From the NCBI GenBank assembly GCA_036172665.1, contig CM069871.1, positions 58,402,713 to 58,466,712 of the forward strand: a DNA stretch of 64,000 nt, written 5' to 3'. The notes below the pieces were generated by a model that made no database searches, was not told the DNA's origin, and saw nothing but the letters and a program-made list of their open reading frames with translations. Positions 13,105 to 24,281 of the stretch are shown piece after piece; the first letter of the stretch is position 1; each line of letters starts with the position of its first letter. Source of the DNA: Prosopocoilus inquinatus (lineage: Eukaryota; Arthropoda; Insecta; Coleoptera; Lucanidae). Position numbers and translations under genes: made by a program.

Positions 13105-13765
13105 ATACCGCACCCGATCATTAACACAGAGTTTCGTAATAATAATCGCAGATATCGTTTATTAATTATTTTATTTAAAATTTTAATTCACTGGGCGAAG
13201 TAATGTTACACTTATGTACTCTACGATATCAACTGTCGATAAGTAAATCCGAAAGTTTATGCACCAATTAGGCGAGAGCGTTAAAATGTTTTTCCTTCTC
13301 CCTTTCACGTAAATCAACTTTTGCTGATCTCGTTGCTAGCTATGAAAGTATGACTTACGGTCCATGGGAAAAAATTAAATGTCAAATTTTGATAAGTATA
13401 TTAAAAATACATGTGGAACGAGAAATTACTATTTATTTCTACCTCTATTTTAATTTTGTCGGCGATGTTGAATGCACTAATTTTTATTTTGAAAATACTT
13501 GAATTTCTAATTACTTGAAGTGAAGTTACATTTAATTTAATTTTAATAAATCCAGGCGCATTGTGAACGTGTTTAAAATGTTTTGATTGACGGAATGATT
13601 TATGTTGTTCGTGCACAAGGTCAAGTTAAATACTGACCTATCTTCGTATCGTCGTTCAACTAGCGGCCGCGTGAGTTAGGCCACCATCCACTCATTAGCT
13701 ATGTGAGCAGTTCTCAAACGGTTTGGTAAAAATCTGCCACTGATTTTTTCTCGGAAACTATTAAC
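13105..13765. repeat. 0.66-kb direct repeat, copy 1
   Basis: It matches 14,636-15,330 in the same orientation with scattered substitutions and small indels (roughly one in eight by eye). Shared landmarks are AATTCACTGGGCGAAGTAATG, AGGCGAGAGCGTTAAAA and TTCTCAAACG. There is no coding potential. It starts about 55 bp after the Tc1-like element. Confidence 0.85.
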
Positions 13766-14635
13766 TTTTGTTATTTGTTACTTAACGTTTGTCGAGTTTC
13801 AACTAATATCCTGTTCCATTTTCGTGTTGAAATCAAAAACATACAATAATTAATAAGCCTTACAAGAGAATAGATAAATTATCCGTAGCAAGGAGATGAC
13901 TAATAGACCTTCATCGAAAGTATAAAATGCGAAAATGGAGATAAGTGTATAGGAAAAATGGAATGACTGAACCACCATTCAAATTTATTCGGCTGATACG
14001 CAATTGTAAGAGAGTTAAGTCAAAAAATCTTCACATCTGTAAAGTTAAAGTCAATTTGAGGGTTGATAAACTCCTTTTAAGTTGAGCTTCTGGAAATATT
14101 TATTTCCTTCATCTGGACAAAATCGAAGTCAAAGTCTTTTTGTCTTGAGGGAAATAAACGCATCCAATACATCTGAAAGCTCGACTTACATAAAAAGGAG
14201 TTTCTTTATTAATCCTCAAATTGATAGCATCCCCATGTTAAAATTGATTGAACTTATAACAATCAAAATATCAAACAATTAAAACTAGGGAAAAAAATCC
14301 CTCTAACTATTTCTACTTGTTAAGGCCTATTGAATGCCATTTCATAATTAGTTTATTAATTCCAAATTATAAAGTGTGCTTGCTTATGTGAAAACGTAAA
14401 TCCTAAAGCTGGGTGTTAAGGGCTCGTTTTGATTTAGATGGATGACTCTGTTCTGTCACCGCGTGTCAGCGAAACCAAGCCAGTGCCGATAGTTTTTTGT
14501 GCTAACTCAGGACAGAATTTTTATTTTTTGGAAACCGTTCGCTCTCTGGTACAGTTTCTGTATAATTCGCTGTCTCTACTGAGCAAGTTTCAATCTTCAA
14601 TTCAACTGTTTTAACCTTACTATAAGTATATAAAA
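13766..14635. other. Spacer between the two 0.66-kb repeats, no gene seen
   Basis: Short ORFs only, none with recognisable motifs. No terminal repeats or RNA genes were recognised. Confidence 0.45.
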
Positions 14636-15330
14636 TGCGCACCCGATTATCAACGCAGCTTTTCGTAATAATCGCTGATATCGTTTATTAATTATTTCAT
14701 TTAAAATTTTAATTCACTGGGCGAAGTAATGTTACATTTATTTGTTTTACGATATCAACTTTCGATGAATAAATCCGAAAGTTTATGCACCAATTAGGCG
14801 AGAGCGTTAAAAATGTTTTTCCTTCTCCCTTTTACGTAAATCAAGTTTTGCTAATTTCGTTGCTAGCTATGAAAGTATTACTTATGGTCCATGGAAAAAA
14901 GTAAACATCAAATTTTGATAAGTCTATTAAAAATACATATGGCATGAGAAATTACAATTTATTTCTACTTCGCTTTTAATTTGTTCGACAACAACGAACC
15001 ACATGCGGTATTCGCAGCTTCTTGAATTGCACTAATTTTTAATTTGAAAATACTTAAAATTATAATTACTTCGAGTGAAGTTATATTTATTTATTTTAAT
15101 AAATCCAGGCGCATTGTGAATGCGTTTAAAATGTTTTGATTGACTGGATTATTTACATAGTTCATGTATAAAGTCAAGTTAAACACTGACCTATCTTCGC
15201 GTCGTCATTCAACAGGCGGCCGCATACGCGAGAGTTAGGCTACCATCCACTCGTTAGCTACGCCTGCAGTTCTCAAACGCTTTGGTGAAGACCCGCCAAT
15301 GCATTTTTCCCGAAAACAATTAAATTTTTG
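14636..15330. repeat. 0.66-kb direct repeat, copy 2
   Basis: Second copy of the repeat at 13,105-13,765; start-to-start spacing is about 1.53 kb. The pair could be a segmental duplication or two copies of an undescribed non-coding repeat. No LTR-like TG..CA ends or target duplications were identified. Confidence 0.85.
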
Positions 15331-16861
15331 TTAAGGACATATGAGTTCAATTGGCAAAGAAATATCATACAGGTCTTTAGTTCCAAAACGCGATAGTTAT
15401 TCACACTGCGTCTGTTAGTTCTCGAACGCATACAACTTGATGATTAAAATAATAAGAATTCATGCCACTGTAACTAAAGAAAGAAAATCTTAGAAACTCC
15501 CATTTTATTTAAGTGTAACACATTTTTATTGTTCGATTTAAGAAATCTACTCATGACTTCGGCACGGATGCCCAGGGTTTCGAATCCCAACACTTCTGAT
15601 TTTTCATTGATATTAAAATTTTTAATAAAGAGCTGGAACGCATGGTATGGCTTGTATAGCTTTGATATTAAAGCTATTAAATAAAATTAAAAAAAAACAC
15701 TGTATGCAATACAGCTGATACTAAAAATACTAATATTAGTGAAAACGTAAGAACACAAGGGGATTTCAAAAATACAGCTCGAATTATTCGAGAACTCGGG
15801 CTTGTTCGTTCAGGCAAGCGGCTTAATTGAAAATGAAAGTCTGTTTGCGTGGAATCCATTCAATCCCGAATGACCCCTTTATTTTGAATTAATAATGGCT
15901 AATTAGGCCACTTATTCGAAATTGAAAAATATTCTGAATGCTTGGATGTAGTAAACTGACTGCGCAACAAATTTAAAACTTTCTGTTTTTAAACTGTATA
16001 TATTTGCATTGTACAAATAAATTTTTTAATGTAACTATTTTTTAATAATTCCTATCAAAAATATTGTCGATTTTAATACAACACATACATACATAATTGA
16101 GTAATGTGTGTAAAATACGTCATGATTCAACCACGCAAATGTGTTTCAAAATGACACAATAAAACCTTCTGCATTATAAGTTTTGATGTTTAACAAAAAT
16201 ATGACGTATATATAAATGTTATTGTTAACAGTAATTTGTAGCATTACTGACGATATTTTGAATTATTAATAATAAAGAGCTGTGTAATGTTATTTTGTGT
16301 GATTACCACAGTCCGGAAAATTCTGGACATTGCTAGAAAGTATATGTGATTGTTCGTGGGAAAAAGTACCTTATCTTCTCGGTGCAAACTTTACAGGAGG
16401 ACCGAAAGTCGATAAAATGGTCAAGGTTTTCGGATTAGAGTCGATGGCTTCTAATACAACAGGTCATTTAATGATGCATCGATACTAGAAGATATCGAAA
16501 AGTCGCAAAACAGTTGAGTTTCAAGTAAACATATTGTAAAGACCGTACGGACGGGGGTTGGAAAACCACTTTTCATCCCCTTATGCCCCCAATTCTTTAA
16601 AACAAGCCGTGCAAATTTGGATCTCAATTTCTTTGTTCGTAGCGTAAACCAGTTTAGCCAAAAATCCAGAAATCTATTTCCGAATTTGTTTTCCACAGTT
16701 GCTCGAATGGCGATTTACCTGTATTTTCCGAATTGTCGAAAATATTTCGTCTTTCTCTCTCTCTGGTTTTTTGCTCTGTTTGGATTTCAAAGTGCAGACT
16801 TTTCTTACGAGAATATCTCAAAAAGAAATGACCTAAATTTTAAATATAAAATATATAAATA
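15331..16861. other. Intergenic stretch, no gene seen
   Basis: AT-rich, with only short ORFs without motifs. No transposon ends were recognised until the CAGGGTGTC terminus at 16,864. Confidence 0.45.
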
Positions 16862-16863
16862 TA

Positions 16864-18228
16864 CAGGGTGTCATCAAATAAGTTTCGCATATTAAAACTG
16901 TAAGTTCTTCATGACTTAAGAAAACGAATTCTGCATGTCTTATTTTTTTTGGTGAAAAATGTGAGAAATTAAAGTCCCACAAGAGCCCGGAGTATTTTTG
17001 TTTGAGAACCTCTGACCGATCGTATGTGGATTTTTCTGAGCAAAACATTACATTATAAACAAAACATAAAGCAATAAAGCGTCATCGAAATGAAGGGCAC
17101 TGGGTCAATAAAATCTTCGCACAGCATTTCCATACCAAAAAAATAAACATCCATCACGTTTGTGGCATTACTTTCCGGATTAATTAAGTTAATTTTCTAC
17201 TGTCAAAAGTGTAACAATAAGTAAAAGTTAGGAAATAAAAACATTTAAGGTAACATTCTAAAAATTATCGTAAACAATACACGTCGGTATTCATCGTCCC
17301 TTCATTTATGGTTTGATTATTTTGTTTTGCTTACACTGTACAAATAAATGACATCGAGGAGTATCTGACAAAGAACCTATCTTCTACTTAAATTATTATC
17401 GAATGCTTGTTCATTTTACGTATTTATTTATTTAAACAACTAAAATAGTAAAGGAGACTGTGGTTTAAGAGATAATTGAAATTAACCTCCGCCCACAATA
17501 ATTATTATATCCGTAGATACGTATTTCGGCAGCTAAGCTGCCATCTTCAGTACGCTACCCACTTAACATTTAGACATACATATCTTTTAGGATGATTAGA
17601 TTGTTGTTAGGTTTAACATTTTTATGATTTTGTCAGTGTGATTAGGTTGTTTTTAGACATGTTTTAGTGCTTTTAAGTTGGTAGCGTACTGAAGATGACA
17701 GCTTAGCTGCCGAATTACGTATCTACGGATATAAAAATTATTGTGGACGGAGGTTAATTTCAATTATTTATTTATTTAGTCTTGTCGTTATTGAAGATTC
17801 TTTAGTTATTCAATAAAGAATACAGTTTATGTTTATGTGATTCATACTAAGATCTAATTATTGTCGATTATTTAATAAAACAAATTTAATTCTATAATCA
17901 GTGAGAGTAGATTTAAAATGGTCTTCTTAAATCAAATTGCACACGTGGACAACCACCGGGACACTATGAAATTGATACTGTGTTTACATAAAACATCACA
18001 GCTTTTAAAAATGCGATCAAGCACTTGAACTTGATTTTTGCTGGAGGTTTATTTTATGATGTCTTTACGCATGATCGACCAGAAGTTCTCAAGCCAATGT
18101 ACCAACGCTGCTTTAGTGGGTTATTTTTTTATTTTTGAGTTAGACCTTTTGATAATTGCGGCATTAATTCTCATACATGACGAGGAACTTGCAGTATTAA
18201 TATGTGAAACTAATTTGATTACACCCGG
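16864..18228. mobile_element. Non-autonomous TIR element (CAGGGTGT ends, TA duplications)
   Basis: The left end CAGGGTGTCATCAAATAAGT and the inverted right end CCGGGTGTAATCAAATTAGT match and remain similar inwards for roughly 190 bp. TA flanks both sides (16,862-16,863 and 18,229-18,230). There is no transposase. A second, smaller element (17,472-17,767) is nested inside. The ends suggest a Tc1/mariner-mobilised derivative, which is inference. Confidence 0.8.
17472..17767. mobile_element. Nested 296-bp MITE-like element
   Basis: Near-perfect inverted repeats of about 90 bp (17,472-17,562 and 17,678-17,767) surround a ~110 bp T-rich centre. Each arm contains a palindromic GGCAGCTAAGCTGCC-type core. 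One arm of the same family recurs at 57,041-57,115, so it is a dispersed family. Confidence 0.85.
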
Positions 18229-18230
18229 TA

Positions 18231-20397
18231 TATAAATATAAAATATATTAAAAAAAAGCGTAAAATTTAGTTTACAAAACACTTTCGAAAATTTTAAATA
18301 CAAAAAAATATAACAATACAAAGACGTGAAAAATCAGTTTACAATTTAAAAAGAATTTAATAAAAATTTATAAACAAAATCGTGAAATTTAATTCCAAAA
18401 CAATTACGCAAAAGAAATTATTTTAGTATGAACAATTTTTCAATGAAACGAAAAGAATGAAATTTATTAAAGTATTAGCTAAAAATTTTGTAAATAACCG
18501 AAAATAATTCAAGTTAACAAAATAATTAAATATCAATCAAATTACAACGTTAAGGAAAACAAAAAAAAACTAATTGCTCGGGAAAGAGAAGGCGAGGATT
18601 CGCTATAAAATAAAAAAAAAACTCGTGTTAAAATAAAATAACTTTATACGTAAAACAAAACACAGTTTAAATTAAAATAGAAAAAATTCAGTTACGATTA
18701 AATTGATTATTAAAAAAAAAACAAACACCCGTGAAGTATATTAACTTTTTCGCGAAATTGAAAACTGACCGAAAAAGTATTAAATTTCGACAAGCAGCGA
18801 ATAGCACACTTTAGCTTAGGTCAAGAAGGAGCTGCAAACCCTCTCATGCATTATCCTCCTACTTAAGTGGAGCATTAGGTATGGTTTTTTTAAGCAAGAA
18901 CACCCTTAAAGAAAAGAATTAATTAGGTTTCAGATTGCATTCGATCTCAATTTCGACAGATGAGCGTTGCATCGTAAGCAAACCGTGCCGCGTGCAAAAT
19001 TCTAGGAAGAGGAACTTCGCTACTCTCTTTGACCTTGCACACGTTGTGAATCATTTCAGTATTATAATATTATTTAATCACAAAATTTAATTTTTTAATA
19101 TTAATTAATCTTTACATATCTTAACATTCCGTCGAACCTTTTGGGTAAGTAACCTTACTTTTCTGTAGTTTTTATCATCACCTCATTATCACAAAAGGTA
19201 ATAATAACAATAATATGACCGTCCTGCCACTTTAAAAACAATATTTTTGAATTACTGTGAATGATCACTATCAACAGTATTAAGGATAAAAAATAAAATA
19301 AAACGCTAAAGAACGAACCGAAAGTAACGGGAAACGTTGAATATCTCAAGAAAAAAGTCCCTAAAACATTGACAGCGTTTTTCTCAAAATTGACTTTGGA
19401 AGTTTCAGCTTTAAAAATTCAAACTTTTGAACGGATCGAGATATTGAAAACCTGAAAACATCACCGTGTTCAGTAGCTTTCCGACTGTAAGAAAATGCAA
19501 AAAGGAGATTTTCGAAAAATGGAAGATAAACTACGTTAAATCGAACAAAATACAAAAATTTCTCGTCGAATGTTTGCCAACTTTTACGAATACTATATTA
19601 TGGTCTCAACAAAAAGCGTGAGACAGCGACCTTTAATCAAAAGAAATTTGCGAGATTTACAGCCGAGCGAACGTTATTTTCTGCAGCCATAATATACATT
19701 TATAATTTAACAGGAGTCACGTTTGAAAAATTATATTCTAAATTCGTTTTTTACTTTTAATTTTACAGAAAATTCAGCACGCGTATTTTTGGTTTAAACT
19801 GACAAAATTGTTTAGTTAGCATTTCGCAACTACGGTCAGCGACACCGGCTTAAATTGCCGTAGAAACTGTCGACATGAATTACCGACCAGGTCTTTTCGG
19901 TCTTTGAAACGTAGGCAAAATTAATGTTTTAAATGAAGAGATTCCATGATCGTATTTCATTCAAAACAATTAACGCGCTCGCTCATTAATTGTGTTTCAA
20001 CGAGACGTTGACAGTTTTGATACATCGAACTTTTAGAAAATGCACTACGTCACATCCTGTAGGGATAGTTTAAAAAGAGAAATTTGAAATCAACGCATTC
20101 ATTATTAAGTCGTTATTAGAGAGTGGTTATTATTCTTTATTAATTCGGGCAGTTAGCCAGTGTTTAATAGAAATGAGTACGTCGCAGTGAGCTAATAAAT
20201 CGGTGATTGTTGGCCTGGGATGAAGAGCCAAGGAACATTCATGGTAAAGCAAACTTTGATTGTTTATATTCACGTTCGGTTTGATTATTTTATGCCAAGG
20301 GAGTGCCTTCTACGATGTAATAAAAAACCGAGTGCCTACAATTTAATATGTAATGCAATGTAAAAACTTCTCGACGAACAAGAGGGTACTTAGTACA
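18231..20397. other. AT-rich intergenic stretch, no gene seen
   Basis: It begins with a very A-rich block (18,240-18,780). No ORF has a recognisable motif. Around 19,800-20,230 the sequence is less biased but still carries no coding signal. Confidence 0.45.
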
Positions 20398-20399
20398 TA

Positions 20400-21183
20400 C
20401 AGGGTGTCCTAGAGCTCCGTAAAAGTTATATCACTTTCTTGCTATTCCAGGTATGTACTCAATTTTTTTTGTATAATAGAGGCGCTTCCATTGCACATTT
20501 TAAAATTATTTTCGTTTGTATACGGGGTGTCCAAGTATTATAAAAATACGTTACGTTTTTTTAAATTAAACACCCCATTTTGACTTCATTTTTGTATTCT
20601 ACACTAAATTCTGCGTTAAATTTATTTGAGTCATTTTTACGTATCAATCATACTTCTTGATGTGAGTCAATTTTTTTCTTGAAAATTCCCGGATGTAAGA
20701 TTCCATTCAAAAATTCATAACTTCTGAACCACTAAAGATAACGCAACCGATTCTTTTTCAGTCAATGCCAATGTTGTGGCCAATCTTTCGAGATCAAGCC
20801 GAGTCGTGAAGGGATGTTCCAAGGCTTACTACGATTTTTTAGCATATGAATATTTATAAATAGTAAAAACTCAATTTTTTTCAAATAGAACACCCTGTAT
20901 ATTTTTACACCATTCCATAGCGTTTTTAACAAGCTTTTCAATGATATACAGTTTGTAGGGTCCAATTCTGATATTCAATGAGTTATTGAGAAAATAATAA
21001 TTCTTAGATGTAAATATTTAATAAACAACTGAAAGTTTCTAGTAATTTGGTACCAAAATGAAAAGCGATTAAAATTTTCAACCAACATCGTACCAGTTAC
21101 GGATATACTGTATCAAAAAGTGCGAATTTCATTGGTTTAATATTTTATTCGCTGTGCATGATTATCCGCGATCAATCAGTAGG
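20400..21183. repeat. Outer foldback element, left arm (outer part)
   Basis: This segment reappears inverted at about 52,975-53,753. The left end is CAGGGTGTCC with TA just outside (20,398-20,399); the right end is GGACACCTG with TA at 53,754-53,755. The arm is interrupted at 21,183 by the Polinton and resumes at 49,980. A second CGGGGTGTCC (about 20,524) and an ACACCCTGTAT (about 20,888) inside the arm suggest it is itself composite. Confidence 0.88.
21178..21183. repeat. Polinton target-site duplication, left (AGTAGG)
   Basis: AGTAGG lies directly before the element end AGTAGTATAG and is repeated at 49,974-49,979 directly after the other end. A 6-bp duplication is the Polinton/Maverick hallmark. 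Confidence 0.95.
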
Positions 21184-21944
21184 AGTAGTATAGCAAGCGG
21201 GATCCTAGGACACTTCGATGGCATGTTCCATCCGAAGAGACCACCGTTGAAATCCAACCCCAATTGTAGGGGGTGTTTTTATCGGTGAAGAAGTAACCCC
21301 TGTTGGTTCTTGTGCATGTCGTCAATGACCAGAGGGTGTAAGAAGTGGTCAATGACCAGAGGCTTTCAAGGTCGGGGCTTGTGGACAATGCTGGAGAGGC
21401 CTAAGAAGAAGAAGTCTTTCAAGGTCATCGTCAATGACCAGAGGCCTAAGAAGAAGAAGTGGAGGCTGGAGGAGCCTCGCCGCGGTTGCGCGCGAGCAGA
21501 GGCTTTCAAAGTCGCGCGCTGACCTTTGTACTGTCCTAGTACGAGCGGTATTTCTTGAACGCGTATCGTTTCGCAGGTTTGAACAGAATTTTTGCGCTAC
21601 CTGTCACACACAGGTGACACTTGTTTGTGTCGGTTTTTTTTTTGGTTGCTTACTGATTGAAAAAAAAAAATGCAAAAATGTAGATTTTTAGGAATCTGTG
21701 TTCGAACGTCGCTAGGGGGGATCAGACGAGCGGTTACGCAAAGACGATAAGAGACGCTAGGTCAAACGAGGGATCAGGAAACTGATAAGACGCTTCGTTA
21801 GAATGTAATATTTTATTTCAGACTTGTTCTAATATAATATTACAATTTTTACAAATAAAAAAAAAACTTTTAGTTATAATTTACAATTAAAATAATTAGG
21901 ATTTGTTCGGTTGTGGTGTGGATGATGATGATGATGATGTTTGT
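21184..21944. repeat. Polinton terminal inverted repeat, left
   Basis: About 761 bp, matching 49,216-49,973 inverted with few differences, one being a short CG-repeat length change. The outer part contains repeats of a GTCAATGACCAGAGG module (from about 21,329 to 21,450) and AAGAAGAAG runs. The inner end reaches into the last ~16 codons of the coiled-coil gene. Confidence 0.95.
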
Positions 21945-22624
21945 GTATTAAGTTGTTGTCTTAATCTTCTGTTATTTTTTCGACAGGTATTAAGTGTTAC
22001 ACCCATTTTATTTCTTCGTTCCAAACAATCTTCTTCTCTGTCAATGCAATCGTTGATATTTTTATACATTTTGTTTTGATTCGCCTGTTGTTTCAATAGT
22101 TCATCAATTGTTATATGTAGTTTCTTGCTACAATTGTTGGAATCCGCTCCAATCATATACAATTCATGTGTCAATGTATCGATTTGATTTAATAAACGTG
22201 ATACGTTTTTCTTGTATTCGTTAATTAGAGAATATGCTATGTTTATTTTTTCGTCTAAGACATGTAATTTTTCTGTTGAAGTTTTATTTAATACTTGCAT
22301 AGATGATTCCAATAAAATATTTTCTTTAATTAGTTTAATTCTTTCTGTATTAACGACTTCTTCACTTAAGTTTGTGACCCTTTTTTCACAATTTTCAATT
22401 TGTTGAATGTACTTATCGTTTAAATCTATTTCGTTGGCATGTAATTCAATGTATTCATCGAGCTCCTTTGTACATTCTTGATATATGATAAAACTGCTAT
22501 TATAAAGTGTGTCGTATTCAGCTTGAGCGGTTTCATAACTTTGTTTATAGTATTCACATGAGTCAGTGGTATTGCACTGAATGCGCGTAATGGTAATGAA
22601 AAGTAATGCGATTAAGGTTCTCAT
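21896..22624 (-). CDS. Secreted coiled-coil protein of the Polinton, function unknown
   Basis: 242 residues from an ATG. An N-terminal hydrophobic stretch (about residues 3-16, RTLIALLFITITRI) looks like a cleavable signal peptide. The rest is predicted long alpha-helical coiled coil with about nine Cys and six N-glycosylation sequons (NTT, NSS, NLS, NKT, NVS, NCS), ending in a Ser run and a short polar tail. There is no second membrane segment. This implies a secretory-pathway or virion-surface product, unlike the neighbouring capsid genes. The 3' end is inside the terminal inverted repeat, so its final codons are duplicated at the other end of the element. I do not recognise the family; an attachment fibre or a host-derived secreted protein are possibilities. 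Confidence 0.8.
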   Translation of the reverse strand: MRTLIALLFITITRIQCNTTDSCEYYKQSYETAQAEYDTLYNSSFIIYQECTKELDEYIELHANEIDLNDKYIQQIENCEKRVTNLSEEVVNTERIKLIKENILLESSMQVLNKTSTEKLHVLDEKINIAYSLINEYKKNVSRLLNQIDTLTHELYMIGADSNNCSKKLHITIDELLKQQANQNKMYKNINDCIDREEDCLERRNKMGVTLNTCRKNNRRLRQQLNTQTSSSSSSTPQPNKS

Positions 22625-22695
22625 CTTGCCCGGTGCAATGATTAAAATATACTGAATCAGATGTGTAAAAAATTAAATAATAAGTTCTCCCCTTC

Positions 22696-22824
22696 CTACT
22701 GCCAATGTTTTTTTCCGTAGAGGTCTTTCTGTAATTGATCCATCAAACAAGATATACATTTGTGTTCTGGTATATCTGTCTCTCCTTTACATTTAGGGCA
22801 CTTGTACTTCACCGGAACGGGCAT
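22696..22824 (-). CDS. 42-residue zinc-ribbon mini-protein
   Basis: A 42-codon ORF from ATG at 22,824. It carries two Cys pairs (CPKC and CISC, about 10 residues apart), the spacing of a small zinc ribbon, and ends KKHWQ. It sits between the coiled-coil gene and the major capsid gene, on the same strand. Small zinc-binding ORFs are common in compact viral genomes. The Cys pairs and placement make it more likely real than chance, but there is no independent proof of expression. Confidence 0.6.
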   Translation of the reverse strand: MPVPVKYKCPKCKGETDIPEHKCISCLMDQLQKDLYGKKHWQ

Positions 22825-22880
22825 CTTTTCGAGAATGAATGAATAAAATGACTACACAACACTTTATTTATAATTAATTT

Positions 22881-24101
22881 TTAAAACATTTTTACAGCAT
22901 TTGTAAGTGGATTATATTTTACTAATCTATCATGCAAAATGAGACAAAAAGCGCAGGTGTTTGCGGGAATATTTTTATTAGTTTCAAATTCTAATCTTAT
23001 GTCTACGGTCCCGGATTTGAGTGTTTCGTTTTGTCGGCTACAATCGATCACAACGAGCGGTGCTAAATCTTTAAATTTCGTAAAGCTAAGACACGGTTCG
23101 CCTGCGGTTTTATAATAATAGGATTGTTGAAATTGAGCGTACATTTCGTACAAGATTGCAAATTGATGTTTGTCAAAATTTAAATTTAAATTATCATAAG
23201 GATAGACTTCAGAATTTAAATATAGTTTCATGTTTGTTAAGTTACAATGATCAAATTGGCTGACATTTTTTGAAGCGTCATTTTTTCTACTAGATTGAAA
23301 ACCGACAATAACGAAACGAGGTTTCTCCAATTGGCTGCTAGCTTTAACGTTCCACGTGTGCCTCATCGTCTGCTGTAGGAGAGGTAGTTCGTGTAGTTCC
23401 CAGTTTCTGAACGCGATCTCGAGATCTCTTCCTTTATCGATATATCCGAGCAATTGTAATTTTTCAGCGTCGGCTACTCGAACGTGAGGAATTTTCCATA
23501 GAATTTTTAAAAGTTCTATTTTAGGTTTTTCCCCGTTCTTCGTGGTAATTGTCGCATTAAGATCTGAAGAACTTCGAATGAGCACTAATTCCTGTCGTAC
23601 GTTCACTAAAATTTTTTTAAAATCTTCACAAAATCCGAGCAAAATCTTCAGCGGAACGCAAACGCTAAAATTTCCTGTCGTTAAGTCGGTGATTGTAGGA
23701 TTTTCAAGATGATTCCAGCCGGCATTGTTGTATCGTGTGCAGTCGTTGTGCGTAAAAGAAATGTATCCTTTTATGGTTGACGTTATGCCAGGATTTCGAG
23801 CGCGATCTATGACCGATCCACCGAGTTCGTATCTGATTTCATCGAACAGAAAAGCAATACCGTTATTGATAAAGTTCAAAGTATTGCTGATTTTGTTGTC
23901 CTGATCGAGTATTTTCCCTTCGATGTACAGGTAACTTTGAGATGGTAACGTGTAGATGTCCTGCGTTTGAATCGGTAGTCGAATTTCATCTGATTTATTT
24001 AACGTGGTGTTTGCGTACGGTGGATGACTGTGTATTTCACAGTTTGTAATAGAATCGTCCGTGAAAACGTGCTCACCAATGTTTAACATACCGAAACTCA
24101 T
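22881..24101 (-). CDS. Polinton major capsid protein (double jelly-roll type)
   Basis: 406 residues from an ATG preceded directly by 15 A residues. The sequence is beta-rich without a signal peptide or membrane segment. The segment around residues 85-110 (LFDEIRYELGGSVIDRARN then GITST) is the block I associate with insect Polinton major capsid proteins. The assignment rests on this family resemblance and on position next to the minor capsid and protease genes; the fold itself cannot be seen from sequence. By established knowledge such proteins form pseudo-hexameric trimers of an icosahedral shell. Length is at the short end for the family. Confidence 0.75.
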   Translation of the reverse strand: MSFGMLNIGEHVFTDDSITNCEIHSHPPYANTTLNKSDEIRLPIQTQDIYTLPSQSYLYIEGKILDQDNKISNTLNFINNGIAFLFDEIRYELGGSVIDRARNPGITSTIKGYISFTHNDCTRYNNAGWNHLENPTITDLTTGNFSVCVPLKILLGFCEDFKKILVNVRQELVLIRSSSDLNATITTKNGEKPKIELLKILWKIPHVRVADAEKLQLLGYIDKGRDLEIAFRNWELHELPLLQQTMRHTWNVKASSQLEKPRFVIVGFQSSRKNDASKNVSQFDHCNLTNMKLYLNSEVYPYDNLNLNFDKHQFAILYEMYAQFQQSYYYKTAGEPCLSFTKFKDLAPLVVIDCSRQNETLKSGTVDIRLEFETNKNIPANTCAFCLILHDRLVKYNPLTNAVKMF

Positions 24102-24122
24102 TTTTTTTTTTTTTTATCTTCT

Positions 24123-24266
24123 TTATAATAATTGAAAACCCAACGATAATAAAAACTGTTTATTTTCAGAAGTTAATTCCTTTAACTGCTTCTTTAAACT
24201 GAACCTCTTACATGTAAATTGTCTTTTTATATCCTTAAACGGAAAAATATTGTACTGAAACACCAT
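24123..24266 (-). CDS. 47-residue ORF between the capsid genes
   Basis: It opens with ATG at 24,266 immediately after a run of 17 A residues, which overlaps the stop codon of the upstream minor capsid gene. It ends 22 bp before the major capsid ATG, which also follows an A-run. The product is basic, with a short amphipathic helix (KKQLKELTSENK) and a hydrophobic C-terminus. I do not recognise it. The oligo(A) leader shared with its neighbour is the main argument that it is expressed. Confidence 0.45.
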   Translation of the reverse strand: MVFQYNIFPFKDIKRQFTCKRFSLKKQLKELTSENKQFLLSLGFQLL

Positions 24267-24281
24267 TTTTTTTTTTTTTTT

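Noticed and set aside
21310..21691. ORFs in the Polinton inverted repeat (and their mirror at 49,498-49,847)
   Set aside because: Same repeat-derived translation at both ends, low complexity with KKKK runs; no start context or motif.
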